Made by a program: the position numbers and the translations under genes
Shown: in pieces, positions 17,361 through 26,059 of the stretch
How the letters are laid out: every line of letters begins with the position of its first letter
How positions within the stretch are numbered: the stretch's first letter is position 1
Source: Qipengyuania mesophila
GTDB taxonomy: Bacteria > Pseudomonadota > Alphaproteobacteria > Sphingomonadales > Sphingomonadaceae
DNA: 64,000 nt
NCBI RefSeq assembly: GCF_019711655.1
Contig: NZ_JAIGNU010000004.1
Span: 62,001-126,000 of the forward strand
Direction: 5' to 3'
Notes under the pieces: model-generated
The model's input: only the letters and a program-made list of their open reading frames with translations
Database searches by the model: none
What the model was told of the DNA's origin: nothing

Positions 17361-18158
17361 TCAGGCGCGGAACTGCGGTACCTTTCCGTGGACGCCCATG
17401 TCGGGAATGATCCGGTAACGGGCCAGGACGAAGCTGAAGAGGCCGAAAGCGAGCAGGCCGATCGCGACGAGGGTGAAGACGACCCCTTCGCCTGCAAGGC
17501 TGGCGACCGCGTCGCCAAGCGTCTTTACCTGATCCGAACCGCCCGACATGAAGCCCGCCTTGAACAGTGACCAGCCGATCACGAGGAACACCACGGCCCG
17601 CGCGACATAGCCGATGCCGCCGATCAGCCGCGTCTGATTGGGCGCCCGCGCGCTAATGCGGTGCATGAAGCTGCCTGTCAGGCCCTTCTTCGCCTGGAAG
17701 AAGGCGGTTGCGAAGAAGGCGATGCCGAGAAGGCCGAGCACGACCCCGCCGAATTCCATCGACAGTACACCCGAGGCCGCTTCCTGCGCACCACCGCCGC
17801 TGTCGCGGCCCGCGGTGGCGAACTTGTACGCCGAATAGGCGAGCGCGAGATGGCCGATCGCGCTTCCCGCATGGCCAAGGCGATGGGCCCAGCCGGTCGT
17901 GTCGCTACCCTGGTTCTCGATATCGAAGACAGTCGAGGCGAAGCGGAACAGAGCGTAGGCCAGCAAGCCGACGACCATCAGCCAGAGGACGACGGTGCCG
18001 AGCGGAAAGTCCTGGATCGCCTCGAAGACGCCGTTGGTGCCCTTGCTGATCCGTCCGGCACTGGTCAGCGCGATGAGGCCGAGCATTGAATAGAGGATCG
18101 CGCGACTGAAATAGCCGACCCGTACCAGCGTGCTGAACTTTTCGGACTTGTCGACCAC
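17361..18158 (-). CDS. DUF1206 family membrane protein
   Basis: The 265-residue protein is a triplicated two-helix membrane repeat. Each unit begins with a conserved VGY(F/V)(S/A)RA or GYVARAVVF-like turn at residues about 14, 98 and 185, which is diagnostic of DUF1206. Six membrane helices are expected. The function of the family is unknown. It is transcribed in the same direction as, and immediately upstream of, the glutaredoxin-MauE gene, with the CsoR-like palindrome between them. Confidence 0.88.
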   Translation of the reverse strand: MVDKSEKFSTLVRVGYFSRAILYSMLGLIALTSAGRISKGTNGVFEAIQDFPLGTVVLWLMVVGLLAYALFRFASTVFDIENQGSDTTGWAHRLGHAGSAIGHLALAYSAYKFATAGRDSGGGAQEAASGVLSMEFGGVVLGLLGIAFFATAFFQAKKGLTGSFMHRISARAPNQTRLIGGIGYVARAVVFLVIGWSLFKAGFMSGGSDQVKTLGDAVASLAGEGVVFTLVAIGLLAFGLFSFVLARYRIIPDMGVHGKVPQFRA

Positions 18159-18221
18159 CGATGTCTCCCCGTTGAACTTTGTATGCCAACGGGGAGGGGG
18201 CGAGGCCGTTCCGCGACCGGG

Positions 18222-19493
18222 CTAGTTTTGTGACGCGAGCGCGTCGCTGACATCCGCTAATCTGCCGTCGCTGCGCGCCGCCTGCGGCAGGCCGATGAGT
18301 TCGCGCAGCAGCGGTGTGATCGCCGTGTTCTGAAAGCCGTCGAGGGTGAGGCCGCTGCGGAAGGCCGGGCCGTTGGCGATGAACAGCGCTGCCATTTCGG
18401 GTGCGAAGGGATCGTAGCCGTGGTTCCCCCCGCTCCAGCTTCCCTCCGATGCGGCGGGAGCGATCGTCCAGCCCGTGTCGGGCAGGCAGAAATAGGGCGG
18501 GATGCGCTTGTGCGTGCCGTATTCGAAGCGCGTCGGGATCTCGGACTTGCGCCAGCATTCCATGTGCTCGTGCTCGCGCAGGAGCGCCGCTTCGAGAACT
18601 GCGGTATTGCCTTCGGTCGGCTCGAAAGTGGCATAGGCGCCACCTTCGACGAGCCGATAGAGCGATGGATCGACGATATCGGCGAGCACGACCATCTTGT
18701 CCGACCCCGTGGCGGCCATGCCGTGATCGGCGACGATCACCAGGTTGGCAGGCTGGTGCAGCGTTTCGAGCCCGGTCACGAGGTTGGCGATGTGGCGGTC
18801 GATATCGCGCAAGGCGGCATCGACTTCTTCGCTCTGCGGGCCACCGCCGTGCCCTGCGCTGTCGACCGTGTCGAAATAAAGCGTGACGAATTCGGGACGG
18901 ATGTCGGACGGGCGGCGGAGCCAGTCGAGCACCGAATTGACCCGCTGGGTATTGGTCACCTGCATGCTGAAGGCCTGCCAGTCGCTCGCCATTTCGCCGT
19001 CGGTGACGGGGCCGTAGCGCACCGCCGTGCCGCCCCAGGGGACCGCCGAGCCGGGCCAGAACATCGCCGCGCTGCGGATGCTCGCTTCCTCGGCCTCGAC
19101 CCAGATCGGCTTGGCCTCGCTCCACCACCAGGGATCTACAGTGGCCATGGTGAAGGTCTCGTCCGGGCGCTCCGGATCTTCCATGCTGTTGGCGATGATG
19201 CCGTGATGGTCGGGGACGAGCCCGGTGACGAGCGTCCAGTGGTTGGGGAAGGTCTTCGAGGGGAAGGACGGACGCATCGAGGCGCGTACGCCCTCCGCGG
19301 CGAGGCGCGACAGCGTCGGCGTGAGGCCGCGATCGAGATAGTCGGCGCGAAAGCCGTCGATCGAGACGAGAATCGTGACCGGTTCGCGCTGCTCTACCGC
19401 CGGCGCGCTCGCGGCCGGCGGTTCGGCGTAGCTCGTGCACCCGGAGATCGTCGACGCGAGACCGAGGGCGAGGGCGGCAGCGATCCGGTTCAT
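18222..19493 (-). CDS. alkaline phosphatase family / ENPP-type phosphodiesterase lipoprotein
   Basis: The 423-residue protein starts with a lipoprotein signal whose lipobox ISGC places the Cys at residue 19. The catalytic fold is that of nucleotide pyrophosphatase/phosphodiesterases: the first metal Asp in SIDGFRADYL, the nucleophile Thr in FPSKTFPNHWTLVTG, DHHGIIAN, FDTVDSAGHGGG and ADHGMA. It probably hydrolyses phosphodiester or pyrophosphate bonds outside the cytoplasm. The ATG at 19493 was chosen because it opens the signal peptide; longer frames run back into ychF. It lies 10 bases after the ychF stop, so they may be co-transcribed. Confidence 0.9.
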   Translation of the reverse strand: MNRIAAALALGLASTISGCTSYAEPPAASAPAVEQREPVTILVSIDGFRADYLDRGLTPTLSRLAAEGVRASMRPSFPSKTFPNHWTLVTGLVPDHHGIIANSMEDPERPDETFTMATVDPWWWSEAKPIWVEAEEASIRSAAMFWPGSAVPWGGTAVRYGPVTDGEMASDWQAFSMQVTNTQRVNSVLDWLRRPSDIRPEFVTLYFDTVDSAGHGGGPQSEEVDAALRDIDRHIANLVTGLETLHQPANLVIVADHGMAATGSDKMVVLADIVDPSLYRLVEGGAYATFEPTEGNTAVLEAALLREHEHMECWRKSEIPTRFEYGTHKRIPPYFCLPDTGWTIAPAASEGSWSGGNHGYDPFAPEMAALFIANGPAFRSGLTLDGFQNTAITPLLRELIGLPQAARSDGRLADVSDALASQN

Positions 19494-19503
19494 GGGGTTT
19501 TCC

Positions 19504-20604
19504 TCAGACGTTGAACTTGAACAGCATGACGTCGCCGTCCTGCACGAGATATTCCTTGCCTTCCTGGCGCAGCTTGCCCGCTTCGCGCGCACCGCTTTCG
19601 CCGCCGAGGGCGACGTAGTCATCGAAGGCAATTGTTTCAGCGCGAATAAAGCCGCGCTCGAAATCGGTGTGGATCTCGCCCGCCGCCTGCGGGGCCTTGG
19701 CGCCCGCGGGGAAGGTCCATGCGCGCGCTTCCTTGGGGCCGCAGGTGAAGAAGGTCTGCAGGCCGAGCAGCTTGTATCCCGCCTTGATGACGCGGCTGAG
19801 CCCCGATTCATCGAGTCCGAGCTCGGCGAGGAATTCGGCGCGCTCCTCGACCGGCATGGCGACCAGTTCGGCTTCGATCGCGGCGGAGACGACCACCGCC
19901 TCGGCGCCTTCGGCCGCGGCCTTGGCGAAGACCTGCTCGCTCAGCGCATTGCCGGAGGCGGCGTCTTCCTCGGCGACGTTGCAAACATAGAGCACCGGCT
20001 TGGCGGTGAGCAGCTGCGCCTGGCGGAAGACGCGCGCTTCCTCCTCGTCCTTGGGCTCGGTCAGCCGCGCGGGCTTGCCGTCGCGCAGCAGCTCGAGCGC
20101 CTGGCCGAGCACCGAAGCGGTGAGCTTGGCTTCCTTGTCGCCGCCGGTGGCGCGCTTCTGCGCCGCGGGAACGCGCTTTTCGAGGCTCTCGAGGTCGGCG
20201 AGCAACAGTTCGGTCTCGACGACTTCGGCATCGGCCAGCGGGTCGACCTTGTTGGCGACGTGCTGGATGTCGTCGTCCTCGAAGCAGCGCAGCACGTGGA
20301 CGATCGCGTCGACCTCGCGGATATTGCCGAGGAACTGGTTGCCGAGGCCTTCGCCCTTGCTCGCGCCCTTCACCAGGCCGGCGATGTCGACGAAGGCGAG
20401 CTGCGTCGGGATGATCTTGGCCGAGCCGGCGATCGCAGCGATCTGGTCGAGCCGCGTATCGGGCACCGCCACCTGGCCAACGTTCGGCTCGATCGTGCAG
20501 AAGGGATAGTTCGCGGCCTGCGCGGCCTGCGTCTCGGTCAGTGCATTGAACAGGGTGGACTTGCCGACATTCGGCAGGCCGACGATCCCGCAGCGGAAAC
20601 CCAT
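19504..20604 (-). CDS. ychF: redox-regulated ATPase YchF
   Basis: This Obg-family P-loop protein has 366 residues. It has the P-loop GLPNVGKST (9-17), the G3 stretch FVDIAGLVKGASKGEGLGN, and the NxxE-type G4 (NVAE) that makes YchF prefer ATP to GTP. A coiled-coil insertion and a C-terminal TGS domain ending in DGDVMLFKFNV follow. It binds ribosomes and influences stress responses. The rplY-pth-ychF association known in many bacteria is loosened here by four inserted genes. Confidence 0.97.
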   Translation of the reverse strand: MGFRCGIVGLPNVGKSTLFNALTETQAAQAANYPFCTIEPNVGQVAVPDTRLDQIAAIAGSAKIIPTQLAFVDIAGLVKGASKGEGLGNQFLGNIREVDAIVHVLRCFEDDDIQHVANKVDPLADAEVVETELLLADLESLEKRVPAAQKRATGGDKEAKLTASVLGQALELLRDGKPARLTEPKDEEEARVFRQAQLLTAKPVLYVCNVAEEDAASGNALSEQVFAKAAAEGAEAVVVSAAIEAELVAMPVEERAEFLAELGLDESGLSRVIKAGYKLLGLQTFFTCGPKEARAWTFPAGAKAPQAAGEIHTDFERGFIRAETIAFDDYVALGGESGAREAGKLRQEGKEYLVQDGDVMLFKFNV

Positions 20605-20668
20605 CAGAAACTCCGGAAAATATGTGTGGCGCGCGCCTTAGACGCGCCCCGCGCGAAATGCCAGAGCG

Positions 20669-21664
20669 TCAGACGTGGTGCACCGCCTTGATCAGCGGGC
20701 CGTAGCCGCTTTCGCCGAGCCATCCCACCTGCGTCTTCGCGCAGACCTCGTTGATCGCCACCTGCGGGATCGCCCCGCCGCTGACCGGCAGGCGGACGGG
20801 GCGCGTGCCGGGCGCCATCCCGAGGACCTTCGCCATCGCACGCGGCACGTCCATCGGATCCGCGCTGCGGCCCGAACCGTCCTCGGTTCCCATGCGCGCG
20901 ACCACCTGTGGATAGCCGTCGAGATGGAGCGGCGAGGACCGTTCCTTCAGCTCCCGCGAATAGCGGTTGCGGTTGACCCAGACCTTGGTCGGATAGCCGC
21001 CCGGCTCGATCACGGTCACGCCGATATTGTGCGGCACGAGCTCGTATGCGAGCTGCTCGAACATCGCCTCGACCGCGAATTTGGTCGCCGAGTAATGACC
21101 GGCATAGGGGACGATCACGCGGCCGAGCTGGCTCGCGACGGCGAAGATGTGGCCCTGCTGGCGCGCGCGCATGCCGGGCAGCACCGCGCGGGCGAGGCGA
21201 TGGTAGCCGAGGACATTGGTGTCGAAGGCCAGCTTCGTCGCTTCCATGTCCTGCACCTCGACCGGGCCGGTGATGCCGACCCCGGCATTGTTGACCAGCA
21301 CGTCGAGCCCGCGACCGGCGATCCGCTCGGCTTCGGCAACCGCCTGCGCCACTTCATCGTCGAGCAACACGTCGAGCTGCAGCACGTGGATGTCGAGCTT
21401 CTCGTCGCGGGCCAGTTGGCGCAGTTCCTCGGCCTCGGGGCGCGGTGTGTTGCGCATGGTGGCGAAGACGGTCGCGCCAAAGCGGGCGAAATGTTCGCTG
21501 GCCAGTCGGCCGAAGCCCGACGAGGTACCGGTGATGAGGATCGCCTTGCCAGCCAGATCGGGCACGGCGTCCAGAACATCCTTGGCAGCAAGCCGTGTCG
21601 TCGAAGCGAGTGCGCCGATGGCGGCGGCCCCGGCGAGCAGGGAGCGGCGGGTCAGGTCGGACAT
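20669..21664 (-). CDS. short-chain dehydrogenase/reductase with Tat-type signal
   Basis: The 331-residue protein is a classical SDR: the Rossmann motif GTSSGFG at 46-52, NNAGVG, and the catalytic Y-x-x-x-K as YSATKFAVE. The first 28 residues read like a twin-arginine signal (TRRSLLAGAAAIGALAS, then AAKD), which is unusual because SDRs bind soluble NAD(P) and normally stay in the cytoplasm. If real, the enzyme would be exported folded with its cofactor. The substrate is unknown; it resembles oxidoreductases acting on retinol- or steroid-like compounds. It precedes ychF by 64 bases on the same strand. Confidence 0.85.
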   Translation of the reverse strand: MSDLTRRSLLAGAAAIGALASTTRLAAKDVLDAVPDLAGKAILITGTSSGFGRLASEHFARFGATVFATMRNTPRPEAEELRQLARDEKLDIHVLQLDVLLDDEVAQAVAEAERIAGRGLDVLVNNAGVGITGPVEVQDMEATKLAFDTNVLGYHRLARAVLPGMRARQQGHIFAVASQLGRVIVPYAGHYSATKFAVEAMFEQLAYELVPHNIGVTVIEPGGYPTKVWVNRNRYSRELKERSSPLHLDGYPQVVARMGTEDGSGRSADPMDVPRAMAKVLGMAPGTRPVRLPVSGGAIPQVAINEVCAKTQVGWLGESGYGPLIKAVHHV

Positions 21665-21727
21665 GGTTCTCTCCTCTCGGCGACAGCATGCAGCGCAGGT
21701 CCGGATTTTGCCAGCACGGGAAGTGTT

Positions 21728-21755
21728 TTGCTTGCGCCCCGCAATGCTCTAATAG
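21728..21755 (+). promoter_or_regulatory. candidate sigma-70-type promoter of the mgtE-like gene
   Basis: TTGCTT and TAATAG are separated by 16 bases, and lie 59 bases upstream of the ATG at 21814. The leader is too short for a known magnesium riboswitch. This is pattern only. Confidence 0.35.
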
Positions 21756-21813
21756 TGAAGCATAACAGAAAGGGCCGGGTCGCGAACGAATCGTCAACGG
21801 GGGTCCTTCACAT

Positions 21814-22845
21814 ATGTCGACCATGGTTTTGAGCGAAGCCGAGGAGCGGGCAGAAGCGCTTCTCCGCGCCGGCAAGACGGAGAATACCGTCGCCAGCCTG
21901 ATGCAGCCCGCAGTGGGCATATTCGCGCCCACCACCACCGTCGCCGAAGCGACCGAGGTCCTCCGCCAGCAGGTTCGCGCAGCCTTCATCACTTATCTCT
22001 ATGTGGTCGATTGCGCGAACCACCTGCTCGGCCTCGTGGTGATGCGCGAGATGCTGCTTGCGACGCCCGAGACCACGCTGGAGGAGATCATGATCAAGGA
22101 TCCCTTCGCGCTCCAACGCGACATGTCGCTCGGCGATGCGCTGAAGGCGGCACTGCGTAAGCATTTCCCGGTCTATCCCATCGTCGATGCCGACTACCGC
22201 CTCGTCGGTTTGGTGCGGGGGGCCGAGCTCTTTGCCAATCGCGCCATCGAACTGTCTGCCCAAGCGGGTGAAATGGTCGGTGTCGAGAAGGAAGAACGGC
22301 TGTTCACCCCGCTGCTGACGAGCCTCAAGCTGCGCCATCCCTGGCTGCAGGTGAACCTGCTCACCGCTTTCGTGGCTGCGGCGGTGGTCGGCATGTTCGA
22401 AGACACCCTCAGCCGGCTCGTCATTCTCGCCGTCTTCCTCCCCGTGATGGCGGGTCAGACGGGCAATACGGGGTGCCAGGCGCTGGCCGTGGCCTTGCGC
22501 GGTATGACGCTGGGCGAGGTCAATGCCGACAGCGCCCGCCATCTGGTGCGCAAGGAAGGGACGCTCGGCTTCGCCAACGGCTTGCTCGTCGGGGTCACCG
22601 CGGGCGCGGGAATGTTCGCCTATGCGCTGATGCAGGGCGAGGCCGACCCGGTCTGGTTCGGGATCGTCGTGCTGATCTCGATGGTGCTTGCCTGCACCGT
22701 GAGCGGGATCGCCGGAGCGCTGATCCCGCTCACGCTCAAGCGGCTCGGCGCCGATCCTGCGACCGCATCGAGCATCTTCCTTACAACGATGAGCGACGTC
22801 GCCAGCATGGGCGTGTTTCTAGGACTGGCGACTCTGCTGCTTTAG
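21814..22845 (+). CDS. MgtE-type divalent cation transporter lacking the N domain
   Basis: The 343-residue protein has two CBS domains (about 22-150; TVAEATEVLRQQ, LVVMREMLL, MSLGDALKAALRKHF, LVRGAELF). An MgtE/SLC41 membrane domain of five helices follows, with the pore motifs MAGQTGNTGCQALAVALRG and FLTTMSDVASMG. Standard MgtE is about 450 residues and begins with a superhelical N domain that helps gate the pore; that domain is missing here, as in some shorter homologues. It should import Mg2+ or a related ion. It runs convergent with the PEP-CTERM gene, and the stops overlap in TTAG. Confidence 0.88.
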   Translation: MSTMVLSEAEERAEALLRAGKTENTVASLMQPAVGIFAPTTTVAEATEVLRQQVRAAFITYLYVVDCANHLLGLVVMREMLLATPETTLEEIMIKDPFALQRDMSLGDALKAALRKHFPVYPIVDADYRLVGLVRGAELFANRAIELSAQAGEMVGVEKEERLFTPLLTSLKLRHPWLQVNLLTAFVAAAVVGMFEDTLSRLVILAVFLPVMAGQTGNTGCQALAVALRGMTLGEVNADSARHLVRKEGTLGFANGLLVGVTAGAGMFAYALMQGEADPVWFGIVVLISMVLACTVSGIAGALIPLTLKRLGADPATASSIFLTTMSDVASMGVFLGLATLLL

Positions 22846-23063
22846 CCCTTCTGCTTGCGCTTGCGGCGGCGATAGAGGGCAGCGGCGGCGCCATACCCGG
22901 CAAGGCCCGTGCCCATCATAGCGAACGAGCCCGGTTCGGGCACGGCGGTTCCGCCACTTCCAGCAGTCTCGCCGGGTTCTCTCGGCGGCTTGGTCATTGC
23001 CGACGCCGAGCTGGCGGCGACGAGGAGCGAAGCTGTGGCGAGTGCGAGATTGACGAGGCGCAT
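22842..23063 (-). CDS. mini PEP-CTERM sorting-domain protein
   Basis: This 73-residue protein consists almost only of sorting signals. Residues 1-22 are a Sec signal peptide (LALATASLLVAASSASA). About 18 residues of Pro/Gly-rich spacer follow, then VPEPGSF, a hydrophobic helix and the basic end YRRRKRKQKG. PEP-CTERM domains are recognised by exosortase and linked to exopolysaccharide production in Gram-negative bacteria; no exosortase is in this window. After both cleavages only about 20 residues would remain. The ATG at 23063 is chosen because it opens the signal peptide. The function is unknown. Confidence 0.8.
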   Translation of the reverse strand: MRLVNLALATASLLVAASSASAMTKPPREPGETAGSGGTAVPEPGSFAMMGTGLAGYGAAAALYRRRKRKQKG

Positions 23064-23167
23064 GATCGAGACTCCGAATGACACACCGGCTGTATGATAG
23101 AGATAATTTCTCGGTGCAGTGCTGGCGTAGCCACCGTACCGGATTGGCACATCGGAGATCGCGCCGG

Positions 23168-23743
23168 TTAAACCGTGTCCTGCATCCTGCGGGCATATTC
23201 GCTCATGAAACGCGCATCGTCGCCGCGCGCCAGCCATTCCGCCTCCGCGCCGATCGCACCGAGCATGTCGGCGAGATCGTCCATTTCCGCCTTGGCGTAA
23301 TTGCCCAGCACATGCCCGTGGACGCGCTCCTTCGATCCGGGGTGGCCGATGCCGATGCGCACGCGGCGGAAATCGGGGCCGAGGTGCTGGCTAATCGACC
23401 GCAGGCCGTTGTGCCCCGCGAGCCCGCCGCCGGTGCGGACCTTGACCTTGAACGGGGCGAGGTCGAGTTCGTCGTGGAACACGGTCAGCGCGTCGGGCTC
23501 GAGCTTGTAGAAGCGCAATGCCTCGCCCACCGCGCGGCCGCTCTCGTTCATGAAGGTCGCGGGCTTGAGCAGCAGGATTTTCTGCGTGCCGATGCGGCCT
23601 TCGCGGACCCAACCCGAAAATTTCTTCTGCACCGGGCCGAAACCATACATGTGGGCAATCACGTCGACCGCCATGAAGCCGACATTGTGCCGGTGCATCG
23701 CATATTGCGGTCCGGGGTTTCCGAGGCCTGTCCAGATTTGCAT
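23168..23743 (-). CDS. pth: peptidyl-tRNA hydrolase
   Basis: Pth recycles peptidyl-tRNA that drops off ribosomes. The 191-residue sequence has the family start GLGNPGPQYAMHRHNVGF with catalytic His19, FHDELDL with the catalytic Asp, and GGLAGHNGLRSI. It lies downstream of rplY on the same strand, with the DUF1330 gene between them, and is most likely expressed from that side. Confidence 0.97.
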   Translation of the reverse strand: MQIWTGLGNPGPQYAMHRHNVGFMAVDVIAHMYGFGPVQKKFSGWVREGRIGTQKILLLKPATFMNESGRAVGEALRFYKLEPDALTVFHDELDLAPFKVKVRTGGGLAGHNGLRSISQHLGPDFRRVRIGIGHPGSKERVHGHVLGNYAKAEMDDLADMLGAIGAEAEWLARGDDARFMSEYARRMQDTV

Positions 23744-23781
23744 GGCGCGCTGTTAGCTGCTGTCTGCCGTGAACCCAAGCC

Positions 23782-24216
23782 CTAGGCGGGCGCGGCGCCC
23801 GGCCACAGCGGCAGTAGGCGAGAATCGCACACGGCCGCAGTGCGATGCTGCGTGATGCGCTGCGCAGCCGGGTCGGAGGCGAAAGCCAGGAAGCTGGCCT
23901 TGCTCGCCTGCTTCACCAGCATGGCGAAGTCCCAGCTCTCGTCCTCGGGCCCGATCAGGAAGGCATCGGCCTTGCCCGCGAACAGCACTTCGCCGCCGCT
24001 GGCCACCAGCAGGGGATCGAGCTCCGCCATGTAGCGGGCATAGGCCTCGGCGCCGCTCGCCCCGCCCTGGGGTTCGAGATCGGGCGCATGGGCATAGTCG
24101 GCGCGGGCGCGGAAGCGCAGCAGGTTGAGCATGACCACCGGCCCGTCGCCGGGGGTGCCGAAAAAACGCGCGCCTGCCTGCGGCGAGACGTCGAGATAGG
24201 TCGGGGCATCGGTCAT
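23782..24216 (-). CDS. DUF1330-like protein
   Basis: The 144-residue protein resembles the dimeric alpha/beta-barrel DUF1330 family: VVMLNLLRFR, EAYARYMAELDPLLVASGGEVLFAGKA, WDFAMLVKQASKASFLAF and the ending HRTAAVCDSRLLPL. The biochemical role of the family is undefined. It sits between rplY and pth, separated from rplY by a strong terminator, and is followed 38 bases later by pth, so it and pth may share a promoter. Confidence 0.75.
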   Translation of the reverse strand: MTDAPTYLDVSPQAGARFFGTPGDGPVVMLNLLRFRARADYAHAPDLEPQGGASGAEAYARYMAELDPLLVASGGEVLFAGKADAFLIGPEDESWDFAMLVKQASKASFLAFASDPAAQRITQHRTAAVCDSRLLPLWPGAAPA

Positions 24217-24233
24217 CGCGGCTCTCCCAAAGC

Positions 24234-24262
24234 AAAACGCCGGCCCCGCTGGGGGCCGGCGT
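24234..24262 (-). terminator. intrinsic terminator downstream of rplY
   Basis: A perfect 11-base stem (ACGCCGGCCCC/GGGGCCGGCGT, 24237-24262, loop of four) is followed on the minus strand by TTTT. It lies between the rplY stop at 24295 and the next gene start at 24216. It should end most rplY transcripts. Confidence 0.85.
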
Positions 24263-24294
24263 CTCGTATATGCCGAAGCGGCAGGTGGAAAGGA

Positions 24295-24981
24295 TCAGTC
24301 CTCGCCGCCTTCGCCTTCGCCTTCTGCTTCTTCCTCGGCGTCCTGCTCGGTGGCGGGGACGTCGTCGGCAGCGGTTTCACCTTCTTGCGTGGTGTCGCCT
24401 TCGGCCTTCTTGAGCGCCGAGGGAGCGACCAGCGTGGCGATGGTGAAGTCGCGATCGGTGATCGCGCTCTCGCTGCCCTTGGGCAGGGTCACTTCGCTGA
24501 TGTGGATCGAATCGCCGACCGCCTTGCCGGTGACGTCGATTTCGATCTCGCTCGGGATTTTGTCGGCTTCGCAGACCAGTTCGAGCTCGTGACGGACGAT
24601 GTTCAGCACGCCGCCCTTCTTGAGACCCGGCGAGGCTTCTTCGTTGGTGAACACGACCGGGACGCTGACTTCGACCTTGGCGTTCTTCGACAGACGCAGG
24701 AAGTCGACGTGCTCGGGGCGGTCGTTGACGGGGTGCAGGGCGACGTCCTTGGGAAGCGTGCGCAGCTTCTTGCCGCCCACTTCGATCTCGACGATCGAGT
24801 TCATGAAGTGACCGGTCATCAGCTGACGGACCAGTTCCTTCTCTTCCACGTGAATCAGGGTGGGTTCTTCCTTGCCGCCATAGATCACGGCGGGGACACG
24901 GCCATCGCGACGCAGTGCACGGGAGGCTCCCTTGCCAGCCCGTTCGCGCGTCTCGGCCGGCAGGGTCAGAGCGTCGCTCAT
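24295..24981 (-). CDS. rplY: 50S ribosomal protein L25 (Ctc-type)
   Basis: The protein binds 5S rRNA. The N-terminal L25 domain ([27 protein letters not shown]) is followed by the long TL5/Ctc beta domain, so this is the 200-residue-plus form rather than the short E. coli form. The last 35 residues are an acidic Glu/Asp/Ala tail ([17 protein letters not shown]), a common feature in alphaproteobacteria. A strong terminator follows. Confidence 0.97.
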   Translation of the reverse strand: MSDALTLPAETRERAGKGASRALRRDGRVPAVIYGGKEEPTLIHVEEKELVRQLMTGHFMNSIVEIEVGGKKLRTLPKDVALHPVNDRPEHVDFLRLSKNAKVEVSVPVVFTNEEASPGLKKGGVLNIVRHELELVCEADKIPSEIEIDVTGKAVGDSIHISEVTLPKGSESAITDRDFTIATLVAPSALKKAEGDTTQEGETAADDVPATEQDAEEEAEGEGEGGED

Positions 24982-25103
24982 GTCACTTACCTTTCGAATG
25001 CATATTGGTTACCCGGTCCACCACGCCTCCAGGGATGACCATGGTGCCGGAGGCGCGCGCCTAGCAGGATGCGCGGGAAAAGCAAGCGCGAAGAGCGCGT
25101 GCT

Positions 25104-25991
25104 CTATTCGATGCGGCGGACCTTGTATCCGCGCGCCGCGAGCATGGCGGGGAGGCCCGCTTCGCCGAGCAGATGCCCGGCGCCGACTGCGATCAGCGGC
25201 TTCTCGCGGGCCGAGAGGAGGTTCTCGATCTGCGCCGCCCAGCTGGCATTGCGATCGACGAGCAGGGCCTGGACAAGTTCGGGATCGGCCAGGATCCCGC
25301 GCCGGGTGAGCTGCTCGAGCTGGTCGGTATCGCCCGCCAGCCAGGCCTTGGCGAGCGTGCCGATCCCGTCTTCGTAATCGCGCGATTCCTTGAGCACCGC
25401 GTTGAGCAGGTCGCGCTGCTCGGTTTCGGGCAGGGAGTCGAAGATTTCGAGCTGCGCGCGGGCGCCCTCCAGCTCGACCACCTCGCGCTTGTCGAAGGCC
25501 GCCAGCAAGGCGCGGTCGGCACCGTTTTCGGACTTGGCCGATTGCGCCACCTGCGCCAGGGCCAGCGCTGCGGCCCAGCTTTCCATCGGATCGAAATAGG
25601 CGCGGCGGACCTTGGCCCTGACCAGCAGCGTTTCGAATTCGTCGGTCAGCTCGGGATCGATCCGCTGCGCGATCGGACCGGCGGGGCGGTCGAAGGCCAT
25701 CTGCTCGAAAATCTTCGAAAGCTCGGCACTGTCCTCGAGATTGGCGACCTCGACCACGAGCATGTCGGCCTTTCCGAGGATGCCGTCGAGCTTGGGCGAG
25801 CGCCATTTTGTGTTGTCGGGCAGGGCATGGATCGTGCCGAACATCCAGCCTTCGACCGCACCCTTGCTGTCGGTGATTTCCCACAGTGCGGGGTAGGGGC
25901 CTTCAGGCTTGGCATCGTCGGCCTGCTTGCCGCAGGCGGTGAGCAGCAGCACCAGCGCGAGGCAGAGCGAGGAGAGCGAGCGGGCGGTCAC
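25104..25991 (-). CDS. TraB/GumN family lipoprotein (upstream paralogue of a pair)
   Basis: The 295-residue protein has a lipoprotein signal (LLLTAC, Cys20). A TraB/GumN fold follows, with GTIHALP near residue 52 and a C-terminal VGAGHLLGE, the His-containing motifs proposed to form a metalloprotease-like site. The general layout ALWEITD...LW(x) and FDPMESW matches the next gene, so they are tandem paralogues. The role of this family in bacteria is poorly defined. It lies 68 bases downstream of the paralogue on the same strand. Confidence 0.85.
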   Translation of the reverse strand: MTARSLSSLCLALVLLLTACGKQADDAKPEGPYPALWEITDSKGAVEGWMFGTIHALPDNTKWRSPKLDGILGKADMLVVEVANLEDSAELSKIFEQMAFDRPAGPIAQRIDPELTDEFETLLVRAKVRRAYFDPMESWAAALALAQVAQSAKSENGADRALLAAFDKREVVELEGARAQLEIFDSLPETEQRDLLNAVLKESRDYEDGIGTLAKAWLAGDTDQLEQLTRRGILADPELVQALLVDRNASWAAQIENLLSAREKPLIAVGAGHLLGEAGLPAMLAARGYKVRRIE

Positions 25992-26059
25992 GCTCGCTTC
26001 CCTGCATTGTTTGAAGCGCTTGGCAAGATTGGATTTCTGCCTGACCGCCAGCGGGACAA

